Assembly (NCBI GenBank): GCA_031431125.1
Contig: JANPCX010000089.1
Location: 1-64,000 of the forward strand
DNA length: 64,000 nt
Direction: 5' to 3'
DNA from: JANPCX01 sp031431125
GTDB lineage: Bacteria > Pseudomonadota > Gammaproteobacteria > Burkholderiales > Burkholderiaceae_C
The notes beneath the pieces are model-generated. The model was not told the DNA's origin. It searched no databases and was given only the letters and a program-made list of their open reading frames with translations. Below are positions 19,414-28,095 of the stretch, in pieces (within the stretch, counting starts at the first letter, position 1; each line of letters opens with the position of its first letter). Both the position numbers and the translations under genes were made by a program.

Positions 19414-20292
19414 ATGGCCATTCGATTTGATGACCGTGTCGCCTTGGTGACCGGGGCGGCCGCCGGTTTGGGCCGAGCCCATGCATTGGCCTTGGCCGCA
19501 CGCGGCGCCAAGGTGGTCGTCAACGACATTGGTACGGGGGCACAAGCGGTCGCCGACGAGATCAACGCTGCCGGTGGGGAGGCGCTGGCCTGTGTGGCCA
19601 GCGTGACCGATCCTGCGGCCGTCGATGCCATGGTGGCCGACGCCATGCAGCGCTGGGGACGTGTGGACATTCTCGTGAACAACGCTGGAATCCTGCGCGA
19701 CAAGTCTTTCGCCAAGATGAGCTTGGAAGACTTCGCCCTGGTGATGAATGTTCACCTCATGGGCGCGGTGCATTGCTGCAAAGCGGTGTGGGACATCATG
19801 CGGGCCCAAAACTACGGGCGCATCGTGATGACCACCTCGTCCTCGGGTTTGTGGGGCAACTTTGGACAGTCCAACTACGGAGCCGCCAAGATGGCTTTGG
19901 TGGGCCTGATGCAAACCCTGGCTTTAGAGGGCGAGAAACACAACATCCGTGTCAATGCGCTGGCTCCTACAGCCGCCACCGACATGACTGCCAACTTGAT
20001 GCCGGCGAACATGTTGGAAGTGTTGTCGACTCAGGCGGTGACACCCGCGTTGCTCTACTTGGTTTCAAGCGACGCCCCGACCCGGGCGATTGTCTGCGCC
20101 GGTGCAGGCTCGTTTGAGCGCGCCCATGTCACGTTGACACAAGGCGTGCATATCGCGCCAGATGCTTGGAGCGCCGAGGAGATAGCGGCCCGTTTTGACG
20201 CCATCAGCGACCGCGCAGACGACATGGTGCCCGCCAGTGGCAATGCCCAAACCATGCATGAACTCGGCAAGGCGAGCTCGTCAAAAGTTTAG
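19414..20292 (+). CDS. Short-chain dehydrogenase/reductase
   Basis: A classical SDR oxidoreductase of 292 residues. The cofactor motif TGAAAGLG is near the N-terminus, followed by NNAG, the catalytic Ser region (TTSSSGLWGNFGQ) and the active-site YGAAK. The opening VALVTGAAAGLGRAHALALA resembles the hydroxyacyl-CoA dehydrogenase unit of multifunctional beta-oxidation enzymes, so an acyl-CoA substrate is possible but unproven. I chose the ATG at 19414 for its GAGGT ribosome site; a GTG at 19396 overlapping the rnr stop is the alternative. Its stop overlaps that of the convergent nnr gene. Confidence 0.88.
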   Translation: MAIRFDDRVALVTGAAAGLGRAHALALAARGAKVVVNDIGTGAQAVADEINAAGGEALACVASVTDPAAVDAMVADAMQRWGRVDILVNNAGILRDKSFAKMSLEDFALVMNVHLMGAVHCCKAVWDIMRAQNYGRIVMTTSSSGLWGNFGQSNYGAAKMALVGLMQTLALEGEKHNIRVNALAPTAATDMTANLMPANMLEVLSTQAVTPALLYLVSSDAPTRAIVCAGAGSFERAHVTLTQGVHIAPDAWSAEEIAARFDAISDRADDMVPASGNAQTMHELGKASSSKV

Positions 20293-21815
20293 GTTGCCCG
20301 GTTGGCTGCGGCCAGCATCATCTCCACCAGTTCACCCGCGCGAAGCGGATGAATTCCTGCACGGTCCGCCGCCAGGCCATGCAGGCAAACCGCTGCCTTG
20401 CTCACCTGCAGAGCCAAGGCGGCGGTGGACACACCACGGTCTTGCTCGCCTGACTGCACGGCCCACAGACCAGCCAGCCAGCCCGCCAAAACATCGCCTG
20501 TCCCTGCCGTTGCCAGCGCAGCATTGCCGGTTCCGTTGATCCAGGGGGCTGCGTCAATGGCTTTGGGTGTGGCCACCACCGTACCCGAGCCTTTAAGCAC
20601 CACGATGGCGCCCATTTGCTCGGCCAGTTGGGTCGCTGCGGTCAGCCTTGAGGCTTGTACGTCGGACACGCTGCAGCCCAACAAACGTGCGGTTTCCAAG
20701 GGGTGGGGCGTGAGCACCGTGGCCAGTCCTTTGGCGCTTCGCGCTTGCAAGAGTTGGCGCAGCATGCTGTCTTGGCCGACCGCGTTGAGCGCGTCCGCAT
20801 CCACCACCAGGCGCGTGGCCGAACTCAATAAACGCGGCAAAGCGGCCGCTACCGCGTCACCACCGCCGCAGCCGACCACCACGGTGCAGCGTTCCAGGGT
20901 TTGTTTCGATTCCGGCCACCCTGTGGGCCGCAGCATCAGCTCGGGCCGAAGCGAATCGACATCCCGCGTTGGCTCGTCGAGCAAACTGACATAAACCCGG
21001 CCACTGCCAGCGGCCAGCGCAGCGCGTGCGGCGAGCAAAGCGGCGCCCGACATCCCGTGGGCGCCGCCCACCACCAAGGTGTCGCCTTGACTGCCTTTGT
21101 GGGCGCTGTGGTTGGGGGCTGCGCTGTGGCAGCTGTCCAAGCCGATCAAGCGGGCATCGGGTAGCTCTGCGGTTTGTTGTCCCAACCCATCAAAAAACAC
21201 GACACCCGCGTGGTCCCGCCCTTGGGCGGTGAAGAGGCCGGGCTTCAGGGTGAGCAAGGACAGGGTGTGGGAGGCCCGAACGGCGGTGTCCCCCAGGAGC
21301 CGACCCGTGTCGGCGCAAAGGCCAGAAGGCAGGTCCACCGAGAGCACCGTACAGCCGCAGGTATTGAGCTGCAGGATTCTTTCGGCCAGAAGCCCGCTCG
21401 GCGCGCGGGTGGCGCCAATACCAAGCAGGGCGTCGATGGCCAAGTCGCCCGGTTGCAGCGGTGGGGCGTGCTCGACCAACGTGACCCCGGCGGCGAGTGC
21501 ACGTTGACGTGCATCGAGCGCGTCTGGCGGTAAGTCGCCTGGAGCGGGCAGCGGCGTGACCCGCACGTTTTTCCCCGCCGTCTGCAGGTGAAAGGCAGCC
21601 TCCCAGCCATCGCCGCCGTTGTTGCCCGGGCCGGTGGCGATCCAAACCAGAATGGCGTGGGGCGTCAGGGCCAAGGCCAGGCGCGCCGTCGCCAGGCCTG
21701 CCCGCCGCATCAGGGTGTGCTGCGGCAGAACGGCCTGCATGGCCGCTTCGATACGGCGCGTGCTGGCGGTGCCGTAAAGCGGCGTGGCGGCGGTTGCTGG
21801 CAGAACGGGTTGCAT
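20289..21815 (-). CDS. nnr: Bifunctional NAD(P)H-hydrate epimerase / ADP-dependent dehydratase
   Basis: Repairs damaged nicotinamide cofactors: the N-terminal YjeF_N domain epimerises NAD(P)HX (motif TGPGNNGGDGWE) and the C-terminal YjeF_C domain dehydrates the S form using ADP (motif NGTGNAALATAGTGDVLAGWLAG). The two domains are fused, as in E. coli YjeF/Nnr. The ATG at 21815 has a G-rich site upstream; an ATG at 21842 would add nine residues and overlap the likely rpsB promoter. It is convergent with the SDR gene and divergent from rpsB. Confidence 0.95.
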   Translation of the reverse strand: MQPVLPATAATPLYGTASTRRIEAAMQAVLPQHTLMRRAGLATARLALALTPHAILVWIATGPGNNGGDGWEAAFHLQTAGKNVRVTPLPAPGDLPPDALDARQRALAAGVTLVEHAPPLQPGDLAIDALLGIGATRAPSGLLAERILQLNTCGCTVLSVDLPSGLCADTGRLLGDTAVRASHTLSLLTLKPGLFTAQGRDHAGVVFFDGLGQQTAELPDARLIGLDSCHSAAPNHSAHKGSQGDTLVVGGAHGMSGAALLAARAALAAGSGRVYVSLLDEPTRDVDSLRPELMLRPTGWPESKQTLERCTVVVGCGGGDAVAAALPRLLSSATRLVVDADALNAVGQDSMLRQLLQARSAKGLATVLTPHPLETARLLGCSVSDVQASRLTAATQLAEQMGAIVVLKGSGTVVATPKAIDAAPWINGTGNAALATAGTGDVLAGWLAGLWAVQSGEQDRGVSTAALALQVSKAAVCLHGLAADRAGIHPLRAGELVEMMLAAANRAT

Positions 21816-21841
21816 CGCAAGGCCCCCAGGCGTGGCTGGCA

Positions 21842-21850
21842 TGCTAGAAT
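21842..21850 (+). promoter_or_regulatory. rpsB: Extended -10 promoter candidate for rpsB
   Basis: TGC-TAGAAT at 21842-21850 fits an extended -10 element (TGnTATAAT-like). No good -35 hexamer is present at the usual spacing, which is tolerated by extended -10 promoters. Transcription from here would give an rpsB leader of about 150 nt. The site overlaps the far N-terminal codons of nnr if its longer start is used. Confidence 0.45.
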
Positions 21851-21856
21851 CTGCGG

Positions 21857-22010
21857 GTTTACCTCAGGACAGGTTTGATGTTGAGTTCAACATCGACCGT
21901 CTGGATGAGGTGACAAATCGCGAATCCAGCCACCAAAAGGTGCGGCCAACCCGTTTCACGGGGCCAGTCGTTCAGGCCGGATTCTAGAACCAACCTTTGG
22001 AGATTCTCCT
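21857..22010 (+). other. rpsB 5' leader with hairpin
   Basis: About 150 nt separate the probable promoter from rpsB. GATGTTGA (21877-21884) is followed by a 2-nt gap and TCAACATC (21887-21894), giving a strong short hairpin. The rest is moderately GC-rich. In E. coli, rpsB-tsf expression is repressed by S2 acting on the mRNA leader, so this segment may be an autoregulatory leader. That role is inferred. Confidence 0.4.
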
Positions 22011-22757
22011 ATGTCAGTCACCATGCGTGAAATGCTGGAAGCCGGTGTGCACTTTGGCCACCAAACCCGCTTCTGGAACCCCAAGATGGCTCCGTACATC
22101 TACGGCCATCGCAACAAAATCCACATCATCAACCTCGAGAAGACGCAGCCGCTCTTCAACGATGCGTTGAAATTCGTGCGCCAGCTCGCTGCCAAGCGCG
22201 GCACCATTTTGATGGTCGGCACCAAGCGCCAAGCGCGTGAGGTGGTGGCTTTGGAAGCTGGACGTGCAGGTATGCCTTTCGTTGACCAGCGCTGGTTAGG
22301 CGGCATGCTCACCAACTTCAAAACCGTCAAAGGTTCCTTGAAGCGCCTGAAGGAAATGCAAGCGCAAATCGAAGCCGGCACCGAAATCCGCATCAAAAAA
22401 GAAGCGCTGATGTTCGAGCGTGAGTTGGCCAAATTGGAAAAAGACATTGGCGGCATTCAAAACATGAATGCATTGCCTGATGCAATTTTTGTGATCGACG
22501 TGGGTTACCACAAGATCGCCGTTGCCGAAGCCAAAAAGCTCGGTATTCCCGTGGTCGGCATCGTCGACTCCAACCACTCGCCTTTGGGCGTGGACTACGT
22601 CATCCCGGGTAACGACGACTCGGCCAAAGCTGTGGCGCTGTATGCCCGTGCCATCGCCGATGCGGTGCTGGAAGGCAAAGCCAACGCCACCAATGAAGTC
22701 GTGCAAGCTGTTGCGGCCGACGGTGATGAGTTTGTGGAAGTCAGCGAAGCTGCCTGA
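22011..22757 (+). CDS. rpsB: 30S ribosomal protein S2
   Basis: A ribosomal protein on the back of the small subunit that recruits S1. The signatures VTMREMLEAGVHFGHQTRFW, NPKMAPYIYG and GIVDSNHSPLGVDYVIPGNDD are all present. Length is 248 residues. The start has a GGAGATTCTCCT ribosome-site region. A strong intrinsic terminator separates it from tsf, although the two are usually co-transcribed. Confidence 0.99.
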   Translation: MSVTMREMLEAGVHFGHQTRFWNPKMAPYIYGHRNKIHIINLEKTQPLFNDALKFVRQLAAKRGTILMVGTKRQAREVVALEAGRAGMPFVDQRWLGGMLTNFKTVKGSLKRLKEMQAQIEAGTEIRIKKEALMFERELAKLEKDIGGIQNMNALPDAIFVIDVGYHKIAVAEAKKLGIPVVGIVDSNHSPLGVDYVIPGNDDSAKAVALYARAIADAVLEGKANATNEVVQAVAADGDEFVEVSEAA

Positions 22758-22801
22758 GTACACGCCCCTCTCACGAAAGCGGTGAACGCGCCGTGAGAAC
22801 C

Positions 22802-22829
22802 AAAAGGGGCTGATTCAGCCCCTTTTTTT
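22802..22829 (+). terminator. Intrinsic terminator between rpsB and tsf
   Basis: GGGGCTG (22806-22812), loop ATT, CAGCCCC (22816-22822), flanked by AAAA before and a run of seven T after (22823-22829). This is a textbook Rho-independent terminator or attenuator. It would set the rpsB:tsf transcript ratio unless tsf has its own promoter in the next 60 nt. Confidence 0.9.
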
Positions 22830-22890
22830 CAAGTCAATTTCATATTCGCGCTGCTCATTGATTGGGCAGCCAGTTAAACGGAGAAACAAC

Positions 22891-23811
22891 ATGCCCGCCA
22901 TTACCGCCAGCCTGGTAGCCGAACTGCGCGCCAAAACCGATGCCCCCATGATGGAGTGCAAAAAAGCCTTGACCGAAGCCGAAGGCGACATGGCCAAAGC
23001 GGAAGAGTTGCTGCGCGTCAAGCTGGGCAGCAAGGCGGGCAAAGCCTCGGCCCGGGTCACAGCCGAAGGTGTCGTCACCGCCGTGATTGAAGGCCAAGTT
23101 GGCGCCATGGTGGAAGTGAACTGCGAAACCGACTTCGTCACCAAAAACGATTCCTTCTTGGCGTTCGCGCGCGCTTGCGCCGAGTTGGTCGCCAAGAGCA
23201 ATCCGGCTGATGTCGCCGCGCTGTCTGCCTTGCACTACAGCCAAGACGGTTTTGGCCCCACCTTGGAAGACGTGCGCAAAGGTTTGATCGGAAAAATTGG
23301 CGAGAACATGTCCATTCGCCGCTTCAAGCGTTTTGGTGGTGGCAGCAAGCTGGCCAACTACCTGCACGGCACCCGAATTGGCGTGGTGGTGGAATTTGAT
23401 GGCGACGATGTGGCCGCCAAGGATGTCGCCATGCATGTCGCCGCGATGAAGCCGGTTTCTCTGTCTTCAAGCGACGTGCCCGCCGACTTGATCGAAAAAG
23501 AGCGCGCCGTTGCGGCTGGCAAAGCCGCCGAAGATGCCAAAGAAGCCCAAGCGGCTGGCAAGACGGTTCAGTCCGCTGAAATTGTGGCCAAGCGCATTGA
23601 AGGCTCGGTGCAAAAGTACCTCAAGGAAGTCAGCCTCTTCAACCAAACCTTTGTCAAGAACGACAAACAAACGGTCGAACAAATGCTCAAAGCAGCCAGC
23701 ACCACCGTCAAGGGCTTCACGCTCTACGTGGTGGGCGAGGGCATTGAGAAGAAGGTGGACGACTTCGCAGCCGAGGTCGCCGCGCAAGTGGCTGCGGCCA
23801 AGGGCGGTTGA
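22891..23811 (+). CDS. tsf: Translation elongation factor Ts
   Basis: The guanine-nucleotide exchange factor for EF-Tu. The N-terminal UBA-like domain (ITASLVAELRAKTDAPMMEC) is followed by KKALTEAEGDMAKAEELLR, the core motif EVNCETDFVTKND and a C-terminal dimerisation region. The ATG at 22891 follows a GGAG ribosome site; the longer frame to 22858 is not family-like. Length is 306 residues. Confidence 0.98.
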   Translation: MPAITASLVAELRAKTDAPMMECKKALTEAEGDMAKAEELLRVKLGSKAGKASARVTAEGVVTAVIEGQVGAMVEVNCETDFVTKNDSFLAFARACAELVAKSNPADVAALSALHYSQDGFGPTLEDVRKGLIGKIGENMSIRRFKRFGGGSKLANYLHGTRIGVVVEFDGDDVAAKDVAMHVAAMKPVSLSSSDVPADLIEKERAVAAGKAAEDAKEAQAAGKTVQSAEIVAKRIEGSVQKYLKEVSLFNQTFVKNDKQTVEQMLKAASTTVKGFTLYVVGEGIEKKVDDFAAEVAAQVAAAKGG

Positions 23812-23912
23812 TCTTTCCTTTTTGACAGACAGGTGGCGGGTCGCGGGGTTTCAACGAGCCGCCACCACGTTAGACTTCTCCCTCATCATCCATTGAAGAA
23901 AGTGCGCCCCGC

Positions 23913-24623
23913 ATGCCTGCATACAAGCGAATACTTCTGAAGTTGTCTGGTGAAGCGCTGATGGGCGACGATGCCTATGGCATCAACCGGGCCACCATTG
24001 TTCGCATGGTGCGCGAGGTGCAAGAGGTGACGCAATTGGGCTGCGAGGTCGCAGTGGTCATCGGTGGCGGCAATATTTTCCGCGGCGTCGCGGGTGGCTC
24101 AGTCGGCATGGACCGCGCCACCGCCGACTACATGGGTATGTTGGCCACCGTGATGAATGCACTGGCCTTGGCCGACACCATGCGCCAAGAAGGCATGACG
24201 GCCCGGGTGATGTCGGCCATTGCGATTGAACAGGTCGTCGAGCCCTATGTGCGCCCCAAAGCGCTGCAATACCTGGAAGAGGGCAAGATCGTCATCTTCG
24301 CGGCTGGCACTGGCAATCCGTTCTTCACCACCGACACAGCGGCCGCCTTGCGCGGTGCAGAGATCGGTGCGGAAGTGGTCCTCAAGGCCACCAAGGTTGA
24401 TGGTGTTTACACCGCTGACCCCAAGAAGGATCCCACTGCCACACGCTACACCACGATCAGTTTTGACGAAGCCATCGCCAAAAACCTGCAGGTGCTCGAT
24501 GCCACCGCGTTTGCGCTGTGCCGCGATCAAAAACTTCCGATCAAAGTCTTCAGTATTTTTAAGCCCGGTGCGCTCAAACGTGTGGTGCTGGGTGAGGACG
24601 AGGGCACCCTCGTTCACGTCTGA
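23913..24623 (+). CDS. pyrH: Uridylate kinase
   Basis: Phosphorylates UMP to UDP; bacterial PyrH is a hexameric amino-acid-kinase-fold enzyme controlled by GTP and UTP. The motifs RILLKLSGEALMG, VIGGGNIFRG, MDRATADYMGMLATVMNAL and FAAGTGNPFFTTDTAA are typical. Length is 236 residues. It sits in the conserved tsf-pyrH-frr-uppS order. Confidence 0.98.
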   Translation: MPAYKRILLKLSGEALMGDDAYGINRATIVRMVREVQEVTQLGCEVAVVIGGGNIFRGVAGGSVGMDRATADYMGMLATVMNALALADTMRQEGMTARVMSAIAIEQVVEPYVRPKALQYLEEGKIVIFAAGTGNPFFTTDTAAALRGAEIGAEVVLKATKVDGVYTADPKKDPTATRYTTISFDEAIAKNLQVLDATAFALCRDQKLPIKVFSIFKPGALKRVVLGEDEGTLVHV

Positions 24624-24646
24624 ACCAGCCCGTCACAGGAAATGCC

Positions 24647-25207
24647 ATGACCACCGCTGAAATTCAAAAAAACACAGAACAAAAAATGGGCCGCTCGATT
24701 GAAGCCCTGAAGAATGATCTGCAAAAGATTCGCACCGGCCGTGCACACCCGGGCATCTTGGACCAGGTCAACGTGGACTACTACGGCTCCATGGTGCCCA
24801 TCGGCCAAGTCGCCAATGTGACCTTGCTCGACGCCCGCACGATCAGTGTTCAGCCTTGGGAAAAAGGCATGGGTGCCAAAATTGAGAAGGCCATTCGTGA
24901 AAGCGATCTGGGCCTGAACCCTGCGTCACAGGGCGATTTGATCCGCGTGCCCATGCCCGCTTTGACGGAAGAACGCCGCAAAGACTTGACCAAGGTGGTT
25001 CGCAACGCCGGTGAAGATGCGCGTATCGCCATTCGTAACCTGCGCCGCGACGCCAACGAGCAGGCCAAAAAAATGCTCAAGGAAAAATTGATCTCTGAGG
25101 ATGATGAACGTCGCTCCCTAGAAGACTCGCAGAAGCTGACCGACCGCTACATTGCCGAGGTGGATCGTTTGGTGGCTGCCAAAGAAGCCGAAGTGTTGGC
25201 CGTCTAG
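24647..25207 (+). CDS. frr: Ribosome recycling factor
   Basis: Works with EF-G to split post-termination ribosomes. The 186-residue product has the family pattern: a three-helix bundle with DLQKIRTGRAHPGILD, DARTISVQPWEK and PALTEERRKDLTKVV. It follows pyrH after 23 nt and precedes uppS, as in most bacteria. Confidence 0.98.
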   Translation: MTTAEIQKNTEQKMGRSIEALKNDLQKIRTGRAHPGILDQVNVDYYGSMVPIGQVANVTLLDARTISVQPWEKGMGAKIEKAIRESDLGLNPASQGDLIRVPMPALTEERRKDLTKVVRNAGEDARIAIRNLRRDANEQAKKMLKEKLISEDDERRSLEDSQKLTDRYIAEVDRLVAAKEAEVLAV

Positions 25208-25285
25208 TACTGCGTTTTGCCGCTGGCTTTCACGGACACCTCAACGCGTTTTCAGACCCTGTCTGCTGTACCTTTGTCCGTCAAC

Positions 25286-26038
25286 ATGTCTGCCAAACCA
25301 TCCAATGCCGTGCCCGCGCGGCCACGCCATATTGGCATCGTGATGGACGGCAACGGCCGCTGGGCGAAACGCCGTTTCATGCCGCGTTACTTTGGCCACA
25401 AATATGGGGTTGACGCGCTGGTCAAGATGGTTCTGGCTTGCGCTGACCGTGGCGTGGACTACCTGACTGTGTTCGCTTTCTCGTCAGAGAATTGGAAACG
25501 CCCGTCTGACGAGGTGTCTGGGCTGATGGGTTTGGTCATGATAGGGGTGACCAAGTACCTGGCCAGGCTGGCCACACAAGGGGTGCGTATTCGCATCATT
25601 GGCGACCGCGACGCGGTTCCTGAAAAGCTGCGCAAGGTCTGGGAAGAAGTCGAGAGCACTACCGAACACAACACGCGTATCACCTTGTCGGTGGCCTTCA
25701 ACTATGGTGGCCGCTGGGATATGGTGCAAGCCTGCAAACGCGCCATGCTGGACGGCGTTGCACCGCAAGACTTGACTGAGGCGCGCTTGTCGCGATACAT
25801 GGCCCTGAGTTACGCCCCCGATCCTGATCTCATCATTCGCACCGGTGGCGAAAAGCGCATCAGCAATTTTTTGCTGTGGCAGGCAGCCTATGCCGAACTG
25901 GTGTTTACCGACTGCCTGTGGCCCGAGTTTGGCGAGGCCGAGCTCGATGCGGCTTTGATGGATTTTGCGCGGCGTGACCGCCGATTCGGACTGCTCAAAG
26001 ACAGCCCACCGATTACGAACGTGTCTGCGACCGCGTGA
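25286..26038 (+). CDS. uppS: Isoprenyl transferase (undecaprenyl diphosphate synthase)
   Basis: A cis-prenyltransferase that builds the C55 lipid carrier for peptidoglycan and polysaccharide synthesis. HIGIVMDGNGRWAK contains the catalytic Asp and the diphosphate-binding region; FAFSSENWKRP and RTGGEKRISNFLLWQ are the other signatures (RTSGE is more usual, so the Gly is a minor variant). The ATG at 25286 gives 250 residues; a TTG at 25217 would add 23 non-conserved residues. Confidence 0.97.
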   Translation: MSAKPSNAVPARPRHIGIVMDGNGRWAKRRFMPRYFGHKYGVDALVKMVLACADRGVDYLTVFAFSSENWKRPSDEVSGLMGLVMIGVTKYLARLATQGVRIRIIGDRDAVPEKLRKVWEEVESTTEHNTRITLSVAFNYGGRWDMVQACKRAMLDGVAPQDLTEARLSRYMALSYAPDPDLIIRTGGEKRISNFLLWQAAYAELVFTDCLWPEFGEAELDAALMDFARRDRRFGLLKDSPPITNVSATA

Positions 26039-26040
26039 CC

Positions 26041-26883
26041 ATGCTGCGCCAACGAATCATCACTGCATTGGTCCTGCTTGCTGTCTTGTTACCCGCCGTT
26101 TTTTCCTCGCTCACCTGGCCGTTTGCGCTCCTGAGTTTGCTGATGATCGGTGCGGCAGGTTGGGAGTGGGGTCGACTCAACGGCTTGGCACCAAGGCTCG
26201 CTTTGCTCATGGGTGGCGCATTGGCTGTGGCAGGGCTGTGGGTCTGGTGGTCGGGCTGGGCGGCCCACGTCCCCGATGCGCTGTGGTCCATCGCCGCCAT
26301 GTTGTGGGTCGCAGGTGGTGCTTTCACGCTCTACGGGGGCGTCAAGCAGTGGCCAAGATGGCCGTCCGGTCTGCGTTTGCTGGGCGGTTTGCTGGCCTTG
26401 GGTCTGGCTTGGTTGGCCATGATGGGCGCCAAGTCACTCGGTTTGAATTTCTTGCTCTCGGTGTTGTGTTTGGTTTGGATGGCTGATGTAGCTGCCTACT
26501 TTGGCGGACGCCAATTTGGGCGTCGGAAACTCGCGCCGTCCATCAGCCCGGGCAAGTCGTGGGCGGGTGTTTACAGCGGTGTCCTTGGGGTGTTGCTGTT
26601 GGCGGCATTTTGGTTGTGGCTGGACAGCCAATTCGTGGTGGATTCCCCGAGTATTTTTTCCATCGTTTTCCGTGGCGCAGGGTTGCTGGGTTTGGTGCTT
26701 GCCGTGTTGTTGCTGTGTGCAATGAGTGTGGTGGGCGACCTCGTGGAGTCGTTGGTCAAACGTTGTGCAGGCGCCAAAGACAGCAGCCAGCTCTTGCCTG
26801 GCCACGGGGGTGTTCTGGACCGCATTGACGCCTTGATCCCCGTCTTTCCTTTGGCCGTGGCCATCCATCAGTTGTTTCCATGA
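26041..26883 (+). CDS. cdsA: Phosphatidate cytidylyltransferase CdsA
   Basis: Makes CDP-diacylglycerol from phosphatidate and CTP in the inner membrane, the branch point for phospholipids. The protein is strongly hydrophobic with several membrane spans, and the family signature SLVKRCAGAKDSSQLLPGHG plus GVLDRID lies near the C-terminus. The frame can also start at a GTG at 26035 that overlaps the uppS stop. The stop overlaps the dxr start. Confidence 0.97.
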   Translation: MLRQRIITALVLLAVLLPAVFSSLTWPFALLSLLMIGAAGWEWGRLNGLAPRLALLMGGALAVAGLWVWWSGWAAHVPDALWSIAAMLWVAGGAFTLYGGVKQWPRWPSGLRLLGGLLALGLAWLAMMGAKSLGLNFLLSVLCLVWMADVAAYFGGRQFGRRKLAPSISPGKSWAGVYSGVLGVLLLAAFWLWLDSQFVVDSPSIFSIVFRGAGLLGLVLAVLLLCAMSVVGDLVESLVKRCAGAKDSSQLLPGHGGVLDRIDALIPVFPLAVAIHQLFP

Positions 26884-28079
26884 CAAGCCCAAAACTACAA
26901 CGCTTGTGCATCTTGGGTGCGACGGGCTCTATCGGTAAAAGCACGCTGGATGTGGCTGCACGCCATCCCGATCGGTTTGAAATTTTCGCCCTCACCGCGC
27001 ACCGGCAAATCGACGAGTTGTTCAAGTTGTGTCAGCAGTACAGACCGCGTTTTGCTGCCCTGGGTGACGCTTCGCAAGCACGCCTCTTGCGGGGCCAGCT
27101 TCGCGCCAACCACATTCCCACCGAAGTGCTGGATGGCGCACAGGCCCTGAGCGATCTCGCAGCACACCCAGAAGTCACCACGGTGATGGCCGCGGTAGTA
27201 GGTGCTGCGGGACTGCCGGCTTGTCTGGCCGCTGCAAGGTCGGGCAAACGTTTGTTGCTTGCCAACAAAGAAGCGTTGGTGGTCGGCGGGGCTCTTTTCA
27301 TGCAGGCGGTGAAGGAGGGCGGCGCTGAACTCATTCCGATCGACAGCGAGCATTCCGCGATTTTTCAGTGTTTGCCCGAAGACCGATGTAGCTGGCCGGA
27401 CCGGATTCAACACATCGTGCTCACCGCATCGGGTGGGCCGTTTCGTGATCGTGATCCAACCACTTTGAGCGACGTGACGCCCGAGCAGGCCTGTGCGCAC
27501 CCTAACTGGGTCATGGGTAGAAAAATATCGGTCGATTCGGCCACCATGATGAACAAGGCTTTGGAGGTGATCGAAGCGCGTTGGCTGTTCGATCTGACGC
27601 CAGAGCAAATCCAGGTGGTCATCCATCCGCAAAGCGTGGTGCATTCCATGGTGGTTTGTCGAGACCAGTCTGTGCTGGCGCAACTGGGGACGCCCGACAT
27701 GCGAGGCCCGATTGCTTTCGGTTTGGCCTACCCCGAGCGCATTGAATGCGGTGCCCAGGCGTTGAATTTTTCTGTCGCAAGCCAGATGAATTTCTCCCCC
27801 CCCGACACCCAGCGCTACCCCGGCTTGCCCTTGGCCTGGCAGGCGCTGCGGTCTGTTGGCGGCACAACCGCCGTGCTCAACGCCGCCAACGAAGAAGCCG
27901 TGGACGCGTTCTTGAACCATGGGCTGCGGTTCGATCAAATTCATGCAGTCAATGCCGACACCTTGGCCAAGGTGTCGGTGAGTACACAAGATTCGGCTTC
28001 GATCGAAGATCTGCTGGCCTTGGACAATCGGGCCCGCGTCCTGGCCAGGGCGCTGATCGCAGGTCTGCGCCCACACTAA
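26880..28079 (+). CDS. dxr: 1-deoxy-D-xylulose 5-phosphate reductoisomerase
   Basis: The second, committing enzyme of the non-mevalonate pathway, reducing DXP to MEP with NADPH. The NADPH motif LGATGSIGKSTLDV opens the protein; LLANKEALVVGG, IPIDSEHSAIFQCL, TASGGPFRD and NWVMGRKISVDSATMMNKALE are active-site segments. Length is 399 residues. The ATGA overlap with cdsA suggests coupling. Confidence 0.98.
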   Translation: MTSPKLQRLCILGATGSIGKSTLDVAARHPDRFEIFALTAHRQIDELFKLCQQYRPRFAALGDASQARLLRGQLRANHIPTEVLDGAQALSDLAAHPEVTTVMAAVVGAAGLPACLAAARSGKRLLLANKEALVVGGALFMQAVKEGGAELIPIDSEHSAIFQCLPEDRCSWPDRIQHIVLTASGGPFRDRDPTTLSDVTPEQACAHPNWVMGRKISVDSATMMNKALEVIEARWLFDLTPEQIQVVIHPQSVVHSMVVCRDQSVLAQLGTPDMRGPIAFGLAYPERIECGAQALNFSVASQMNFSPPDTQRYPGLPLAWQALRSVGGTTAVLNAANEEAVDAFLNHGLRFDQIHAVNADTLAKVSVSTQDSASIEDLLALDNRARVLARALIAGLRPH

Positions 28080-28095
28080 CGATTGAGCATTCTCC

